DNA of 64,000 nucleotides from Endozoicomonas sp. 4G (GTDB lineage Bacteria; Pseudomonadota; Gammaproteobacteria; Pseudomonadales; Endozoicomonadaceae): NCBI RefSeq assembly GCF_023822025.1, contig NZ_CP082909.1, positions 744,001 to 808,000 of the forward strand, read 5' to 3'. Shown piece by piece: positions 62,744 to 64,000 of this stretch (position 1 is its first letter; each line of letters starts with the position of its first letter). The notes under the pieces were generated by a model. It saw only the letters and a program-made list of their open reading frames with translations, ran no database searches and was not told where the DNA came from. The position numbers and the translations under genes were made by a program.

Positions 62744-63292
62744 TTAAAGTTGCCATTTGAAGTTAACAGTAAAGGAATCCAGATCGTAATCGGAATTGAG
62801 TTCAATACTGGAATTGTCAAACATGCAGGTTTCTGCCTTTACGTTACTGTCGAATCGAAGCTTGCTGCACTTTCCAAACTTAAACTGGGTTTTTTCTTTG
62901 ATGAAGTCCATACCTTCCTTGATAGGTCTGGCTACACCTATGTAGTCGAGCCCGAGAAATGCGGCACTGGCTGCTGCCTGTTCAGCCAGTTTTTTGGGAT
63001 CGCTAATGGCTTCGTATACAAAAGTACTGACTTCTTCCTGATTAATTTTAGATTTTTGCCTGATAGAGAGTTCAGGCATTCTGTTGACGCTTTTTGATTG
63101 ATTGATGGTTCTGGCAGAGAAAGGGTCAATGATTGAAATATCATCAGAGTAGGCTGTATTGTAGAGGGAAAATCCAGAAGAGTTATGACCTTCTGTGTCC
63201 GACATTGCCATAAGCGGAAACAGAGTCACCATCAGGCATGAACCCCACTTGCAACCTCTATGACAGTCGTTAAAAGACTTGCTTCCATTCAT
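62744..63292 (-). CDS. Exported protein of unknown function
   Basis: 182 aa from ATG at 63292 (AAGGA 8 nt upstream; the open frame extends 75 nt further without a ribosome site). N-terminal hydrophobic stretch CLMVTLFPLMAMS suggests a signal peptide of about 30 residues. A small hydrophobic segment AAASAAFLGLDYIGVA lies mid-protein. C-terminus ends with aromatic Trp and alternating pattern (DSFTVNFKWQL) as in beta-strand outer membrane proteins, but only one such strand is clear. Confidence 0.6.
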   Translation of the reverse strand: MNGSKSFNDCHRGCKWGSCLMVTLFPLMAMSDTEGHNSSGFSLYNTAYSDDISIIDPFSARTINQSKSVNRMPELSIRQKSKINQEEVSTFVYEAISDPKKLAEQAAASAAFLGLDYIGVARPIKEGMDFIKEKTQFKFGKCSKLRFDSNVKAETCMFDNSSIELNSDYDLDSFTVNFKWQL

Positions 63293-63614
63293 GGTGATAA
63301 TCCTTGGTGAAGCACTGGGAACGCTTCTATTCAAATTATATTGCCAGTCTATACACCATGCTGGCAAGAGAAAGACCCTCGCCCTCTAAGTTAAGCATGT
63401 TCAGGCTAAAGTGTCTTGGGTTTCCTGTTCAATATAGCGACTTAATATATTTGTGTTTCTTAATTATTACAATGTGAAATAATTTCTCAAAATGATCGTG
63501 ATGAACGCTATAAAAACACAAAGTCTCAGTATCTGACTTTATCGGAAACAGGCTCGTTATCTTGAGCCTGTTTCGGGCTCTCAATCATGGCTGGTGGTGC
63601 CTGATCTCAGGCTC
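63293..63614. other. Intergenic region with one hairpin
   Basis: 322 bp without a gene. An 11-bp perfect stem gaaacaggctc / gagcctgtttc (63545-63555 with 63564-63574) stands 41 bp after the yeiP stop and may end its transcript, though the T-run is poor. The rest is AT-rich and probably includes the promoter of the exported protein gene. Confidence 0.55.
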
Positions 63615-64000
63615 CTACGCTCTGGACATGAACTTGCCAGTTTCTGTATTAATCTTGATGGTTTCTCCCGTACTCAGGTATTCCGGAACCTGAACTTCAA
63701 GGCCAGTACTCAGTACAGCTGTTTTGGTTCGAGCTGCTGCTGAAGCACCTTTAATAGCAGGAGAAGTGTCAACAATTTCAAGAGCGATGGAGGATGGCAG
63801 TTCAACGGCCAGTAACTGGCCATCCACCAGGAGAGCGATCAGTCCTTCCATGCCATCAGACATATAGGGAAGTTGTTCTTTAATGGCGCTGGAATTTACC
63901 AGATATTGGCTGTAGTCCTCACTGTCCATGAAGGTAAACTCATCCCCTTCGCGATACAGAAATGAAACCGTTCTACGAAGTAGGTCGACATCAGTAAATG
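63615..64000 (-). CDS. yeiP: Elongation factor P-like protein YeiP (EfpL), 5' part outside the window
   Basis: The C-terminal 128 codons are present; the frame remains open to position 64000, so the gene starts beyond the edge. It helps ribosomes through difficult peptide bonds, like EF-P. Seen: RRTVSFLYREGDEFTFMD joined to SEDYSQY, then VDTSPAIKGASAAARTK and LEVQVPEYLSTGETIKINTE, which follow E. coli YeiP closely. The Lys-bearing loop that defines modification lies in the missing part. Confidence 0.93.
   Translation of the reverse strand, partial: FTDVDLLRRTVSFLYREGDEFTFMDSEDYSQYLVNSSAIKEQLPYMSDGMEGLIALLVDGQLLAVELPSSIALEIVDTSPAIKGASAAARTKTAVLSTGLEVQVPEYLSTGETIKINTETGKFMSRA

Overview
The window looks like the chromosome of a host-associated marine gammaproteobacterium, most likely Endozoicomonas or a close relative. 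The evidence is the core genes (srmB, metG, apbC/mrp, dcd, dapD, nhaD, cpxRA, rluE, yeiP, DUF416, DUF2788) together with eukaryote-like accessory proteins. The genus is inferred; no ribosomal RNA or tRNA gene was seen.

The outstanding content is a family of 17 co-oriented (minus-strand) paralogues, named ZF1-ZF17 here from left to right (ZF1 is cut by the window edge). They form a 14-gene tandem array at 1-19194, a pair at 22949-26572, and a single copy at 47131-48198. Each starts at a conserved TTG codon. Most encode a Sec-type signal peptide, a Ser/Asp/Glu-rich acidic region, 4 to 11 eukaryote-like C2H2 zinc fingers (about 118 by my count), and a Lys/Arg-rich tail that reads as a bipartite nuclear localisation signal. 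Finger frameworks are nearly constant, while the helix residues that would contact DNA vary. Fingers and blocks of fingers are duplicated and shared between genes. Several members also carry an I-K-Q-E motif resembling a SUMO acceptor site. My interpretation is a recombining repertoire of secreted, nucleus-targeted DNA-binding effectors (nucleomodulins). Secretion, nuclear import and DNA binding are inferred from sequence only.

The core chromosome is interrupted by this family. srmB and metG (19.4-22.8 kb) lie between the big array and the ZF15-ZF16 pair. An Abi_2 gene, a DnaT-like/lambda-P-like gene pair, apbC, a flavodoxin-fold oxidoreductase, dcd, an OmpA-type lipoprotein, a small conserved gene, dapD and a yffB-like gene follow up to 34.6 kb.

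A mobile element occupies about 34.6-46.5 kb. It has a large serine recombinase, a 1022-residue protein of possible virion type, an operon of very small overlapping genes headed by an HTH protein and a KilA-N protein, an HNH/AP2 endonuclease, a repeat-rich noncoding region, an overlapping restriction-modification pair, and a small resolvase behind inverted 12-mers. A hairpin-rich stretch resembling an IS200/IS605 remnant (46.58-46.90 kb) and then ZF17 follow.

From 48.3 kb to the end the content is ordinary chromosome: a pentapeptide-repeat potassium channel, a YbaK-domain protein, NhaD, a lipoprotein, an RND efflux pair divergent from a CpxRA-like two-component system, VanZ-like, RluE, DUF2788, a DUF1521-like candidate type III secretion substrate, DUF416, an exported protein, and the end of an EF-P-like gene (yeiP) running off the right edge.
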